Source: CAZIVO01 sp964542765
GTDB lineage: Bacteria; Planctomycetota; UBA1135; UBA2386
Length of the DNA stretch: 64,000 nt
Assembly (NCBI GenBank): GCA_964542765.1
Contig: CAZIVO010000002.1
Span: 14,092 to 78,091, forward strand
Reading direction: 5' to 3'
Shown here: positions 51,561 to 61,283 of the stretch, one piece after another
Layout: every line of letters starts with the position of its first letter
Numbering within the stretch: the first letter of the stretch is position 1
Made by a program: the position numbers and the translations under genes
Notes under the pieces: model-generated
Told to the model about the DNA's origin: nothing
Database searches by the model: none
What the model saw: only the letters and a program-made list of their open reading frames with translations

Positions 51561-53138
51561 TCAGCGTTTCCACAGTGCGGGCAGGAACATCGCTGCGGGC
51601 ACCAGCAATTCCAGGCGTCCGAGAATCATCTGGAAGGACATCAAGATCTTGCTCCACCCGTAGAGATCGCCATAGCCGCCAGCCGGACCGAGGTCGATAC
51701 CGCCGAGGTTGTTTGGTGCCAGCGCTGATGTGACCTCGGTGATCGCGGGGCCCGTGCACATCATCATGCTGACGCTTGCGGTGAAGCAGGACAAGATGTC
51801 GAGTCGCTCATCGAGGGCCAGCGCCATGGTTCCGATCGCCACACCGATGAACCACATGAGAATCAGGGCGGCGATGGAGGTGATCGCCGCTTCGGCGACA
51901 ACATTCTGGCCGACCTTGACTCTCTGGACACTCTTGGGGCGAACGAACAAGCGGAGCATGTTGGTGACGAGCTTGACCGAGACCATCAGGCGGAGAACCT
52001 TCATGCCGCCGGCCGTCGAACCCGAGCAGGCGCCGACGAACATGCAGAAGACGAGCAGAATCAAGGCAGCCTTGGGCCAGGTCTCGTAGTTTGCACTGCT
52101 GTATCCGGTCGATGTGAGGATACTCATCACGTTGAAACTGGCATCGCGCAGGCACTGCCAGATGGACCCATAGTCGCGCACTCCACCTTGCACATCGTCT
52201 GGCAACTGGAAACCCCAGAGCCGGAGAATCAATGTCATTGCCACTATCAGGCCGAGGACCAGATAGATGTAGGTGCGTAATTCAGCGACTCGCACGGGCA
52301 TGTTCGGTGCGCGGAAGCGATTGCTGATGACGGTAAAGAGCAAGGCAAAGTTGCAGCCGCCAAGGAACATGAACACGATGATGACGAGTTCTATCCCAAG
52401 GCTGTCGAAGGCTGCGATCGATGAGTCCTTGGTGGAGAAACCTGCGGTCGAAATGGTAGTGAATGAGTGGCAGATGGCGTCGAACCAGCTCTCCATCCCG
52501 GCCAGCCGTAGGAGGAGGACTTCCGCAATGGTCAGGAACAGGTAGACCTTGAGCAGCATGCGAGCCAGGTCTCGCATGCGCGGACGCAGATCGCCGGCAG
52601 CGACGCCAACCTGTTCGGAGGACAGGAGGTTTTTTCCTGTCACGCCCATCGTCGGCAGCAGCACGAGGAAAACGAAGATGACGCCGACACCGCCGATCCA
52701 TTGCAGCAAGGAGCGCCACAAGAGCAGGCTTTGCGGGAGATCTTCGACCTTCGGGTTGTCACCGCTCCCCAGGATACTGGCGCCGGTCGTGGTCAGGCCG
52801 CTGATGCTTTCGAAGAGGGCGTCAGCGGTGTTGGTGATGGCTCCTGACCACTCGAAGGGAAGTGCGCCGAGGGATCCTGCCACCACCCAGGCCAGGCCCA
52901 CTACGGCAAGGCTTTCGCGGCGGAAGAAATCGTCGTTCCGTCTCGCTCGCCCTGCCATCCACAAGAGCAGAGACACGGCCAACCCGATGGCGAAGCTTGC
53001 CGTGAACCCATTGACGGGATCGAAAGCGGTGGCTCCTCGCTCTTCGGCATACAAAGCGAAGGCGAGGGGGATCAGCTGGGCTAGTGAGAAAAATAGCGTG
53101 AAGCCCGCGAGCAGTCGTGCGACTTGGCCGAGATTCAT
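51561..53138 (-). CDS. trkH: TrkH/KtrB-type potassium transporter subunit
   Basis: The product is 525 residues, about ten to twelve hydrophobic helices. Four P-loop filter segments are visible: ESISGLTTTGASILG, FTTISTAGFSTKDSS, SILTSTGYSSANYE and ASVSMMMCTGPAITEV, with the filter Gly in each. ACSGSTAGGMKVLRLMV is the family's conserved loop. It moves K+ (with Na+ or H+) across the inner membrane. The cytoplasmic TrkA/KtrA nucleotide-binding partner is not in the window. ATG 53138 is chosen over an upstream extension of 40 non-hydrophobic residues. Confidence 0.93.
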   Translation of the reverse strand: MNLGQVARLLAGFTLFFSLAQLIPLAFALYAEERGATAFDPVNGFTASFAIGLAVSLLLWMAGRARRNDDFFRRESLAVVGLAWVVAGSLGALPFEWSGAITNTADALFESISGLTTTGASILGSGDNPKVEDLPQSLLLWRSLLQWIGGVGVIFVFLVLLPTMGVTGKNLLSSEQVGVAAGDLRPRMRDLARMLLKVYLFLTIAEVLLLRLAGMESWFDAICHSFTTISTAGFSTKDSSIAAFDSLGIELVIIVFMFLGGCNFALLFTVISNRFRAPNMPVRVAELRTYIYLVLGLIVAMTLILRLWGFQLPDDVQGGVRDYGSIWQCLRDASFNVMSILTSTGYSSANYETWPKAALILLVFCMFVGACSGSTAGGMKVLRLMVSVKLVTNMLRLFVRPKSVQRVKVGQNVVAEAAITSIAALILMWFIGVAIGTMALALDERLDILSCFTASVSMMMCTGPAITEVTSALAPNNLGGIDLGPAGGYGDLYGWSKILMSFQMILGRLELLVPAAMFLPALWKR

Positions 53139-53553
53139 GCCTAAATCAACCTGTGATGCGGACCCTCCACTGAGATGATCAAGATAGTGCCGATTGCCTT
53201 GCGGTCCCCCTGAAATCCTTGATGGAGCGGGATGCTCCGGGAGTTGGCAGCCGATCATGCCGGGTTGAGAGCTCTATTTTGCAGGTCCGGGGCCGCCTTG
53301 CCGCCACTCAGGCGGGATGCATGGTGGTGGCCGGTGAGAGAGGAGAATTGGGCCTCTCCACCGAGGATACGGGTGGAACCCCCAGGGGGTTGGCCTGCTG
53401 CGACCCGCCGAGAGGTCTCACGGAGTCGATGGGGGGTCAGGGTTGCCGAGCTTTGCTATGCTCGGTCGTGTAGCGGTTGGTTCGGGCCCGGATCTGAGGG
53501 TGATCGAGTGCTTTGGCTGCCGTATCCATGATGGTCGATGGCGATATAAAAAA
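53139..53553. other. Intergenic leader rich in inverted repeats
   Basis: These 415 bases precede the ECF sigma gene. Several short perfect hairpins are visible: AACCCCC-A-GGGGGTT, GGAGA...TCTCC near 53350, and CCGAGC-TTTGCTAT-GCTCGG at 53446-53465. No open frame on either strand looks coding. It may be a structured leader or just a GC-rich spacer. Confidence 0.4.
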
Positions 53554-54183
53554 ATGACGGCCCCTCGCGAGGATGAAAGCCGTTTGCTGGCGATGCTGGC
53601 GGAAGGTGATGAGTCGGCGCTCGCCACCCTCTTCTCACACCACCGTGAGAAACTTTGGCGAATGGCGCACTTCCGGCTCGATCCGCGGTTGATGGGGCGT
53701 GTCGATGCCGATGATGTGTTGCAAGAATCCTGGCTTGCGGCGACTCAGCGCCTTGATAGCTTCAATGCCCAGGAAGCCATGACTGTCTTCATCTGGTTTC
53801 GACACATCGTTGGCCAGACCATGGTCGATGTGCATCGTCGCCATCTCGGAACCCAAAAGCGTAGTGCAAGGCGTGAGATTCGTTTGCACGCCGGTGCACC
53901 CATGGCCAGTTCCGAGGCGATGTCGGCACATCTGGTGGACAGCCTGACATCGCCGAGTCATGCGGCGATGCGTGACGAGGCGAAGGCGAAGTTGCGGGCG
54001 GCGATCGATGATATGGAACCGATCGATCGCGAGGTCCTGCTCCTGCGGCACTTCGAGGAACTGAGTAACGCAGAGGTTGCCGAGACCTTGGACCTCCAGA
54101 AGACGGCGGCGAGCAATCGTTACGTGCGAGCACTGCGTCGTCTGAAAGAGGTTCTCGATGATGCTGGGAGTAGCGTCGGATGA
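53554..54183 (+). CDS. ECF-type sigma factor
   Basis: The product is 209 residues. Region 2 runs LFSHHREKLWRMAHFRLDPR and ADDVLQESWLAATQRLDSFN; region 4 runs PIDREVLLLRHFEELSNAEV and AETLDLQKTAASNRYVRALR. It redirects RNA polymerase to a stress or signal regulon. Its stop overlaps the start of a Ser/Thr kinase gene by ATGA (54180-54183), the arrangement seen in planctomycete ECF-kinase pairs, where phosphorylation controls the sigma factor. No anti-sigma gene is next to it. ATG 53554 is chosen over upstream ATG 53443, whose extension lies in the hairpin-rich leader. Confidence 0.92.
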   Translation: MTAPREDESRLLAMLAEGDESALATLFSHHREKLWRMAHFRLDPRLMGRVDADDVLQESWLAATQRLDSFNAQEAMTVFIWFRHIVGQTMVDVHRRHLGTQKRSARREIRLHAGAPMASSEAMSAHLVDSLTSPSHAAMRDEAKAKLRAAIDDMEPIDREVLLLRHFEELSNAEVAETLDLQKTAASNRYVRALRRLKEVLDDAGSSVG

Positions 54184-56951
54184 CCGGCCCCGATGACAGC
54201 GATAGTGGCCGGCATCCTGTCGAACTTCTTGCCGAAGAGTTTGTTGAGCGCCAGCGCCAGGGTGAACAGCCCAAGATCGAGGACTACATCGAGGCTCATC
54301 CTGAACTGGAGGGAGAGATCCGCGATCTCTTCCCGACCCTTATGGCGATGGAGGACCTCAAGCGAGCCGAGTGTTCCCCGAGCGGGCCGCGCGCAAGCTT
54401 GGGCCCCGTTCGAATAGAGAGTCTGGGCGACTTTCGCATCATCCAGGAAATTGGCCGGGGTGGTATGGGCATCGTCTACGAGGCCGAGCAGGAATCCTTG
54501 AGTCGGCGTGTGGCAGTGAAGGTGCTGCCCCGTCAGTCGATCGCGGATAGTTCGCGTTTGAAACGATTCCATCGCGAAGCGCAGACCGCTGCGGCTTTGC
54601 ACCACACCAACATCGTCCCGATCTTCGGCACAGGGGAGCACGATGGATATCACTATTACGTCATGCCGCTGATCCCCGGCATCGGTCTGGACAGGGTGAT
54701 GGCATTCCTGCGCGGTGATGGCATTTCCGGAGTCGGCGATTCGGCTGTTCGAGCTCGCAACGCAGCCTTCGCCCTGCAGGGCGGAGAGGATGATGCGGCT
54801 GATGTCCCTTGTGAAGATGAGGAGGGGCAGTTGCTATCTTCGGCTCCCGACCGGAACTACTACCGGTCGGTGGCGGGCATCGGGGTCCAGATTGCCGGTG
54901 CTCTCGACCATGCCCATGGTCAGGGCACGCTGCATCGTGACATCAAGCCAGCCAACATCTTGCTAGGTGATGACGAGATGGCTTGGGTGACCGATTTCGG
55001 ACTCGCCAAGGCTCTCGAGCACGATGACCTCACTCATTCGGGAGATATCGTCGGCACGCTCCGGTACATGTCGCCCGAACAGGCGAGGGGTGAGTTTGAT
55101 CGTCGGAGTGATATCTATGGCTTGGGGGTCACTCTCTACGAGCTTGCCTCACGTCAGCCAGCCTTCGCTGGTGGAAATCGCAACCGTCTGCTCCGGGAGG
55201 TTGTCGAGGGCCGGTTGCAGCCCTTGCATAAGGTGGATCATCAGATCCCCAGAGATCTTGCGACGATCATTGAAAAGTCCTGTGCCGCCGAGCCAGGCCA
55301 TCGATATCAGGCAGCTGGTGAACTCGCCGAGGATCTACAGCGGTTTCTTGATGACCGGCCAATTTCGGCCCGTCCGGTCACGGCGATTGAATCTTTCTGG
55401 CGGTGGTGTCGTCGCAATCGCACCGTCGCCTCGCTTGCGGCCTGTACCCTGTTAGCGATCGTTGTTTCGGCGGTGATGGGTTGGGTGTTCTTCAATACGG
55501 CATCTGTTGCGTTGGAGAAGGAAAGGTCCGCGCTCGATCTCGCGGGGTCCAACCTGGAACTGAGCTTGCGCGCTTTCGAAGAGGTCTTCGATGCTGTCAG
55601 TGGACCGGATTTGTTCGAGTCCGAGGTCGAGGACCCGCAGACGGGAGAGGCAACCCTTGTCACGACGACGCCGATTTCGCAAGAGGACGTGGCACTCTTG
55701 CAGCGGATCCTCACCTTCTACGATCGGTTTGCCGAACTCAATGCGGAGAATGTCGATCTGCGGTCCGACACCGCGCGTGCGTATCGGCGCGTGGGCGAGA
55801 TCAACAAGCGGCTGGGCCACTACAAGAAGGCAGCTACGGCTTATCAGGATTCCTTGCTGCTCTACCAGTCGTTGCAGGCTGAGGCGGGCGAGTTATCTGA
55901 TTACACGGTCGAGATTGCGGTTGTGCTGAACGAGAAGGGTCGCGTGCAGCGAGCGCAGGGCAAGGATGCCAAATCGAGAGAGCACCACGAGCATGCCCTG
56001 GAAATCCTGAGCGCGGGTTTGTCGAGCACTGACTCATCGCCGTCTCGATTGCTCGAACTGGCTAGAACGCACACTTTTTTGAGCGGTGGTCGATCGTTTG
56101 CGGTGGGCGCTGGCCGTTTTGGAACCGGTGGAAGGTCGTCGCGCGGTCCTTCTACGGGTCGTCGAGATACACGGGAAACTGCAACCGAGCATCTGGAGAC
56201 CGCTTTGGACATCGTCAGCGAGTTGCTTGCACTGAACCCCACGGACCCGCGCGTTCTTCTGGTCGAGGCGCGCAGCCACCGGCTACTGGCAGCTTCACGC
56301 AGTCGCTTGGTGGGTTACGTTGTCAGTGATGTTGAGCGCGCCATCTCAATTCTCAAGGGTCTGGTTGACCGTTTTCCTCAAGCCGATCACTATCGCTTCG
56401 AACTTGCCGAGACGCTGGTCCATTCTGCGCGTGGCCGGATGTGGTTTTTGAAGGGTGACGGTACCATCCATAGACCTGAGCGTGGTGTGGAGATCTTGAG
56501 GGCCCTGCATCAAGAGCAACCGACGATTTCGGAATACGAGTCTGCGCTTGCCCGCGCCCTTTACCGGTGGGGGGAGGTGAGTGTGCGGGCTGGCGATTCC
56601 ATGGCAGGCGTCCGGTTGCGTGAGGCATCAAGGATTCATGCAGGCTTGGCGGAGCGCTTTCCAACGGCCCCCATTCACTTTCAGCATTGGCACTGGGCAT
56701 TGATCGCGCGCCATCGGCTGCTCAGAGACGGCGGCGCTGATGAGGGAGCGCGAGAATTGCTGGAAGAGGCGATTGAAGATATTCAGGATGTGGCACAGGG
56801 GAACCTCGATCAGGGTTCTGTCGATGCGATCCTTGGATCACTTTATTTTGCCTTGTCACGGACGCTGCAAGATTTGGGCGATCAAGTTGGAGCCGATACG
56901 GCGGCAGCCGAGGCTGCTATTCGGGCGAGGTCTCGGCAACGCCGCCGTTGA
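54180..56951 (+). CDS. Transmembrane Ser/Thr protein kinase with C-terminal helical repeats
   Basis: The product is 923 residues. The N terminus (LAEEFVERQRQGEQPKIEDY) is a short regulatory helix common in planctomycete kinases. The kinase domain has the Gly loop G92-RGGMG, K114, H252-R-D254-IKPANILL and D272-FG, all intact. An acidic insert (about 178-226) interrupts the N lobe. One transmembrane helix at ~420-445 (ASLAACTLLAIVVSAVMGWV) is followed by TPR-like repeats outside the cytoplasm (GEINKRLGHYKKAATAYQDS and later units). It is probably the sensor for the upstream sigma factor, with which it is translationally coupled. Confidence 0.95.
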   Translation: MTGPDDSDSGRHPVELLAEEFVERQRQGEQPKIEDYIEAHPELEGEIRDLFPTLMAMEDLKRAECSPSGPRASLGPVRIESLGDFRIIQEIGRGGMGIVYEAEQESLSRRVAVKVLPRQSIADSSRLKRFHREAQTAAALHHTNIVPIFGTGEHDGYHYYVMPLIPGIGLDRVMAFLRGDGISGVGDSAVRARNAAFALQGGEDDAADVPCEDEEGQLLSSAPDRNYYRSVAGIGVQIAGALDHAHGQGTLHRDIKPANILLGDDEMAWVTDFGLAKALEHDDLTHSGDIVGTLRYMSPEQARGEFDRRSDIYGLGVTLYELASRQPAFAGGNRNRLLREVVEGRLQPLHKVDHQIPRDLATIIEKSCAAEPGHRYQAAGELAEDLQRFLDDRPISARPVTAIESFWRWCRRNRTVASLAACTLLAIVVSAVMGWVFFNTASVALEKERSALDLAGSNLELSLRAFEEVFDAVSGPDLFESEVEDPQTGEATLVTTTPISQEDVALLQRILTFYDRFAELNAENVDLRSDTARAYRRVGEINKRLGHYKKAATAYQDSLLLYQSLQAEAGELSDYTVEIAVVLNEKGRVQRAQGKDAKSREHHEHALEILSAGLSSTDSSPSRLLELARTHTFLSGGRSFAVGAGRFGTGGRSSRGPSTGRRDTRETATEHLETALDIVSELLALNPTDPRVLLVEARSHRLLAASRSRLVGYVVSDVERAISILKGLVDRFPQADHYRFELAETLVHSARGRMWFLKGDGTIHRPERGVEILRALHQEQPTISEYESALARALYRWGEVSVRAGDSMAGVRLREASRIHAGLAERFPTAPIHFQHWHWALIARHRLLRDGGADEGARELLEEAIEDIQDVAQGNLDQGSVDAILGSLYFALSRTLQDLGDQVGADTAAAEAAIRARSRQRRR

Positions 56952-56984
56952 TGCGCCCGCCTGCGAGTGGTCGAGGGGCGATCC

Positions 56985-58274
56985 TCAGATCTTTTGCGCC
57001 AGCCACATTCCGGTGATGATGATCGTGGCGATTGCGACAAGATATAACATCGCATACCAGGCGAGGATGAGAGGATTCAAACTCTTGCTCGGCCGACTCC
57101 GCCTGAGACTTTTGGCGGATCGTGGCGGTGGCGAACTCGAGTCCGTCAGGCGGCGAAGCTGGTTTACGACTTCGCGAGCACTCTCGGGCCGTTGATCGGG
57201 AGTCTTGGTGAGGAGACGGTTGATCAGGTGGTCGAGCAAGCGTGGTACCGCAACGCCGGAACCGCTCAGGGTCGGTGGAGCTTTTCGAAGGTGGGAGGTA
57301 AGGACCTCCTTTGAAGATGCGTGGGGAAACAGGCGTTTGCCGGTGACCATGGTGAAGAAGGTGCATCCGAAGGAGTAGAGGTCGGATCTGGAGTCCAGTT
57401 TATTGCCCAAGATCTGCTCGGGTGACATGAAGGCGACAGTGCCCATTCGTGTGTCGGAGGCTTCTTCGGCGGTCGTTGCGAGACCGAGATCCCCTAGCTT
57501 GGCGCGGCGGTCCTTCGAGAGGAGGATGTTGGCGGGTTTGACGTCACCGTGAACGAGTCCCTTCTGATGCGCGTGTGCAAGCGCTTCCATGACATCGATC
57601 GCAATCTTGACAGCCTCCTCCCACGCGAACGGGCCGTGAGCCTTTATGTGCTGGGCAACGTTACCTCCGCCGACCAGTTCCATCGCGAAGAAGTGGCGTC
57701 CGTCAACTTCACCGACTTCGTATAGCTGTATGAGATGTGGATGGTCGAGAGAGGCTGCCGCACGTGCCTCGCGTTGGAATGCTTCGACCCGCTCTGAATC
57801 GCTACAGGCATCTTCCTTCAGGAGTTTGAGCGCGACATGACGATCGAGCCGATCCTGTCGAGCGTGGTAGACGATGCCGTAACCGCCGCGCCCCAGTATC
57901 TTGAGGATCTTGTAGCCGGCGATTTCGGTGCCGAGCATCGGATCAGGATTTTCCGGTGGACTATCTTGGTCAGCGTCCTTGGTGATGTTGGTGATCCGGA
58001 TAGAGGTGTCTCCGATCCGAAAGGAGCCTTCTGGTTGCAACGTCTGTCGGGTGATCCGCTCGTCCCCGTACCATGTTCCGTGGGTGGAGTTAAGGTCCGT
58101 CAGCACTATTCGGTCATTCTCCACATCCAGTCGACAGTGCTGTCGCGACGCGCTGGGATCATCGATTCGGACACTGCAAGAACTCGATCTCCCGAGTAGT
58201 GCCGGCATCGTCGACACGACAAAGGTCTTGGTACGACCCTTGTGTGTGGAGATCAATTCGAAGGTCGAAGTCAC
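56985..58274 (-). CDS. FHA-domain Ser/Thr protein kinase with C-terminal membrane anchor
   Basis: The product is 429 residues. The FHA domain covers ~1-100 (LLGRSSSCSVRIDD, SASRQH, LNSTHGT), binding phosphothreonine partners. The kinase domain has GRGGYGIVY, K150, H242-G-D244-VKPANILL and D262-LG. The HRD Arg is Gly, so it is a non-RD kinase that should not need activation-loop phosphorylation. The catalytic Lys and both Asp are intact. A basic linker and one helix (ILAWYAMLYLVAIATIIITG) end the protein. It converges on the ECF-linked kinase, 33 bases apart at their stops. Confidence 0.94.
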   Translation of the reverse strand: MTSTFELISTHKGRTKTFVVSTMPALLGRSSSCSVRIDDPSASRQHCRLDVENDRIVLTDLNSTHGTWYGDERITRQTLQPEGSFRIGDTSIRITNITKDADQDSPPENPDPMLGTEIAGYKILKILGRGGYGIVYHARQDRLDRHVALKLLKEDACSDSERVEAFQREARAAASLDHPHLIQLYEVGEVDGRHFFAMELVGGGNVAQHIKAHGPFAWEEAVKIAIDVMEALAHAHQKGLVHGDVKPANILLSKDRRAKLGDLGLATTAEEASDTRMGTVAFMSPEQILGNKLDSRSDLYSFGCTFFTMVTGKRLFPHASSKEVLTSHLRKAPPTLSGSGVAVPRLLDHLINRLLTKTPDQRPESAREVVNQLRRLTDSSSPPPRSAKSLRRSRPSKSLNPLILAWYAMLYLVAIATIIITGMWLAQKI

Positions 58275-58318
58275 GCGGAGACTTTATAGGAGCTCAGTAT
58301 CGACTCGAAGGGAGTTTG

Positions 58319-59815
58319 TCAGTGTTCTACCGCTGCTCGGACCAGTCGCCGCAGCATTTCTTCCAGGCCTTCGGTTTGTTCTGGATGGGGGGAAGAACAG
58401 ACGACACGACCCTTACCGAAATCGCTCACCACGATTGCCGGGGTGCCGGGCATGACTCCGCCCGGGACTCCTTCTTTGGTCACCTCACCTCGATATCGAG
58501 CCAGAACCTGAAAGTCCGGGAGTTCCGGGTCGCCCGAAGGGGCGTAGATGGGTCCGTTGACATAGAGGATCGAGTGTCGCGATTTCGACATCCCGAACCT
58601 TGCTCTGGCCTCTGTCGTGAATTCGACAGGTACTGGCCCTCGTCCTCGTGCCCAGTGTGAGCGATCGATGACGTCGGCATCGAGGATGCGGAGGCTGACG
58701 TCATAGTTGTTGGAAGCGAGGTAGGCGCCGGCACATATACCGACGTAGCCGCCACCCTCCTTGACGAATCCTCGGATAGCATCTCGACCACTGTTCTGAA
58801 GAGCTGTCGCCTGTCCCCTCATGGATCCTCCCGGGAAGATTGCGACGTCGAACTGGGAGAGGCTTCCATCCCGGACATCCGCGGCACAGACTCGACGTAC
58901 GACGAAGTTGTGTTTGCGGGTGAGGAGGCTCTCGAGCAGGGGTGGACCTTTTTTGGAAACTCCGCCGGCGGCATACATGCCGACCTTGATGGCCTTGTCT
59001 TGTGAGGAGGTGCCGATCATCCGGTGGGGGGAATGGGTGAGCATTCCGAGATCGGTAAGGAAGCGGTGGACGGTGAGGCGGTGCTGGCGCACGCGGTAGG
59101 CTCTCGCCTGATCCTTGGTCGTGGTCTCAAGGATCATGCTCGGGGTGCCGAGGCGATCGGCGACGGCTCGCGCGATACTTCCAGCAACCGCCGGCCCTTT
59201 CAGGACAAACTTCTTCTGCGGATTCTCGATGGTCGCGTTGACTGCATCGAGCATCGAGAGGGCGGCTTCACGACCGAGTTGGCGTGATCCCAGGATGATT
59301 GAACTGCCAACGCTCTTGGGATTGATCTGCGTGAAGTCGTAACCTTCATGGAGGTCGAGGAAGTAGTCCGGCGCGATTTTCTTGGTGAGTTTCCACAGAG
59401 CCGTGGCCAGGGTGCCAACGGGCTTGCCGCCTTCCTTGCGCGGGAACTGTCGGTTGAGATCGCTTTCCTTTTCGGGAAGGTTCGGGATCCTGCGGACATC
59501 CGCTTGCAGCGCGAGTTCGTTGGTGCGTTCGACCACGACCAAGCGCCCCTTCTCGATCGCCCAGCCGGCTATCTGTCGTGCAGCAAAGGCACCGGACGGT
59601 TCGTTTCCGTGGACTCCTCCGATCACCATCACCGTGGGGCCCTTCACCTTGGTTTCGATGACCGTGTATTTCGTCGCAAATCGACTGCCTTTGGCTAGCG
59701 AATGGTGCGTGATCCGCAGCGATGGTTTGGCAGTGGCCGAACCAGGGCCTTGCGCTGGCGCTGGCGCGATGGCGATAAAGAGGATGGTGAGGGCGGTGGT
59801 TACTGGGAGGTTCAC
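58319..59815 (-). CDS. Exported M14-like carboxypeptidase/aspartoacylase fused to a BPL_N/GATase-like domain
   Basis: The product is 498 residues from GTG 59815, with signal peptide LPVTTALTILFIAIAPAPAQ. Residues ~35-265 resemble succinylglutamate desuccinylase/aspartoacylase: the zinc motif GGVHGNE (H69, E72), RQFPRKEGG, the third ligand region DYFLDLHEGYDF (H156) and ILETTTKDQ. From ~285 a second domain like the N-terminal domain of biotin-protein-ligase-type proteins or class I GATases begins: GMYAAGGVSKKGPPLL, FDVAIFPGGSMRGQA, GGYVGICAGAYLAS. The Cys in CAG could be a nucleophile. The two activities suggest processing of a modified peptide or glycopeptide outside the cytoplasm. Confidence 0.82.
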   Translation of the reverse strand: MNLPVTTALTILFIAIAPAPAQGPGSATAKPSLRITHHSLAKGSRFATKYTVIETKVKGPTVMVIGGVHGNEPSGAFAARQIAGWAIEKGRLVVVERTNELALQADVRRIPNLPEKESDLNRQFPRKEGGKPVGTLATALWKLTKKIAPDYFLDLHEGYDFTQINPKSVGSSIILGSRQLGREAALSMLDAVNATIENPQKKFVLKGPAVAGSIARAVADRLGTPSMILETTTKDQARAYRVRQHRLTVHRFLTDLGMLTHSPHRMIGTSSQDKAIKVGMYAAGGVSKKGPPLLESLLTRKHNFVVRRVCAADVRDGSLSQFDVAIFPGGSMRGQATALQNSGRDAIRGFVKEGGGYVGICAGAYLASNNYDVSLRILDADVIDRSHWARGRGPVPVEFTTEARARFGMSKSRHSILYVNGPIYAPSGDPELPDFQVLARYRGEVTKEGVPGGVMPGTPAIVVSDFGKGRVVCSSPHPEQTEGLEEMLRRLVRAAVEH

Positions 59816-59873
59816 GCTCGAAGTGTAGCAGAGGGAGTGGATAGGGACTCGTGCCGACACATGGCAGTATCGT

Positions 59874-61133
59874 TTACTGCTGAAGTCGCGACGCCAGATC
59901 TTCAACTTCTTGCCAGACTCGCAAGGTGTTGCCGGACCAGAGCTTGCCGATCTGCTCTTCGGTGTAACCACGGCGTACGAGCTCAAGTGTGACGTTGAAG
60001 GTCTGCGAGGCATCATTCCAGCCCTCGATTCCGCCGCCACCATCAAAGTCTGACGAGATGGCAACGTGGTCGATGCCGATGAGTCGGACCGCGTGGTCGA
60101 TGTGGTCGACGAAGTCTTTGACCTCAGCGCGTGGATGGATGGCATCGATCTGGCTCAGCTGTTTGCGGTAATTGACCAGGGCCTTTTCCTGGTCCTTTTC
60201 GGATCCCGAGCTTCGTCCTGGAGCGACACCGAGTTCCTCGCGGAGAGCATCGATCATCGCCCGGCGTTCACGATCGGTCTTGATGAAGGCGCTGAGCGCG
60301 ACGCACTGAATCACCCCGCCCTTCTTGGCGAGGGCGATGAGTTGCTCGTCATCGAGGTTGCGAGTGTGATCGCACAGTGCGCGGCAACCGGAATGCGAAG
60401 CGATGACCGGAGCCTTCGACAGGGCAACAGCCTCCATCATGGCCGACTTGGCGGCGTGGGAGATGTCCACCATGATTCCTACCCGGTTCATCTCGGCGAT
60501 GGCCTTGCGACCGAGATCGCTGAGCCCGCCATGCAGGGGTTCTTGCGGAGTGTGTGAGTCGCCGAGTTGACTATGACGGTTGTGTGCGATGCTCATGTAT
60601 CGCGCACCGAGTTCGTGGAATGTTCCGATCAGCGAGAGATCCTCTCCCATGGGATAGCCGTTCTCGATGCCGATACAGGCGACGAGCTTGCCCTTGCCGA
60701 CGATCTTCCGAACGTCAGCAGGGCTGCGGGCGAGTTCGATGTGTTCTGGATAGAGCCTCACCATCCGGTGGATGGCATCGAACTTCTTCATCGCATCGCG
60801 GAGAGCCTTCTTGTAGCCGGCAGGAGTCAGGCGTTGCTGCCCGACATAGACGATAAAGAAACCACAGTCGTAATGGCCCTCGCGCATCTTCGGAAAATCG
60901 ACTTGTTGATCGCCTCGCACCGCGGGGTCGTACTGGCGGCGGAACCGTTCGCGGGTTACCGGGTCGCTCGGCAGTTTCTCTGGGGCGAGCAGCGGCGAGA
61001 TGTCCTTGTGGGTATCGAGGGTGATAGCCCTTTGGTGGATGCCTCTGGCACGGGCAACGAGATCGGCCTCGGTTGGAGCCGATACACAGCTGCCGAGAAG
61101 GAGGAGAGCCGGGAAGAGGGATCTAGAGTGCAT
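59874..61133 (-). CDS. Membrane dipeptidase (M19), lipoprotein
   Basis: The product is 419 residues. Lipobox LLGSC (Cys16) makes it a lipoprotein. Zinc ligands of the renal dipeptidase family are complete: H42-x-D44 in TLDTHKDI, the bridging Glu in CIGIENGYPMG, H in MVDISHAAKSA, H in VIASHSGCRA, and the Asp in AISSDFDGGGG. It cleaves dipeptides, including D-amino-acid-containing ones, at the cell surface. It is the gene downstream of the thioredoxin-like pair on the minus strand and upstream of the M14-like gene. Confidence 0.95.
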   Translation of the reverse strand: MHSRSLFPALLLLGSCVSAPTEADLVARARGIHQRAITLDTHKDISPLLAPEKLPSDPVTRERFRRQYDPAVRGDQQVDFPKMREGHYDCGFFIVYVGQQRLTPAGYKKALRDAMKKFDAIHRMVRLYPEHIELARSPADVRKIVGKGKLVACIGIENGYPMGEDLSLIGTFHELGARYMSIAHNRHSQLGDSHTPQEPLHGGLSDLGRKAIAEMNRVGIMVDISHAAKSAMMEAVALSKAPVIASHSGCRALCDHTRNLDDEQLIALAKKGGVIQCVALSAFIKTDRERRAMIDALREELGVAPGRSSGSEKDQEKALVNYRKQLSQIDAIHPRAEVKDFVDHIDHAVRLIGIDHVAISSDFDGGGGIEGWNDASQTFNVTLELVRRGYTEEQIGKLWSGNTLRVWQEVEDLASRLQQ

Positions 61134-61283
61134 GGGCTGTCATTATGCGCGAGTTCTTCGAAAAGGCATCCCTGCCATGTTGCCGCCGCACGAAATGATG
61201 ATCGCTTCGGCTGCGGCTTCGGTCGGCGACCGGACACAGTCAGGAGGAACTCCCTTGTGTCTTCTGCGAGGTTGGCTGAGGGT

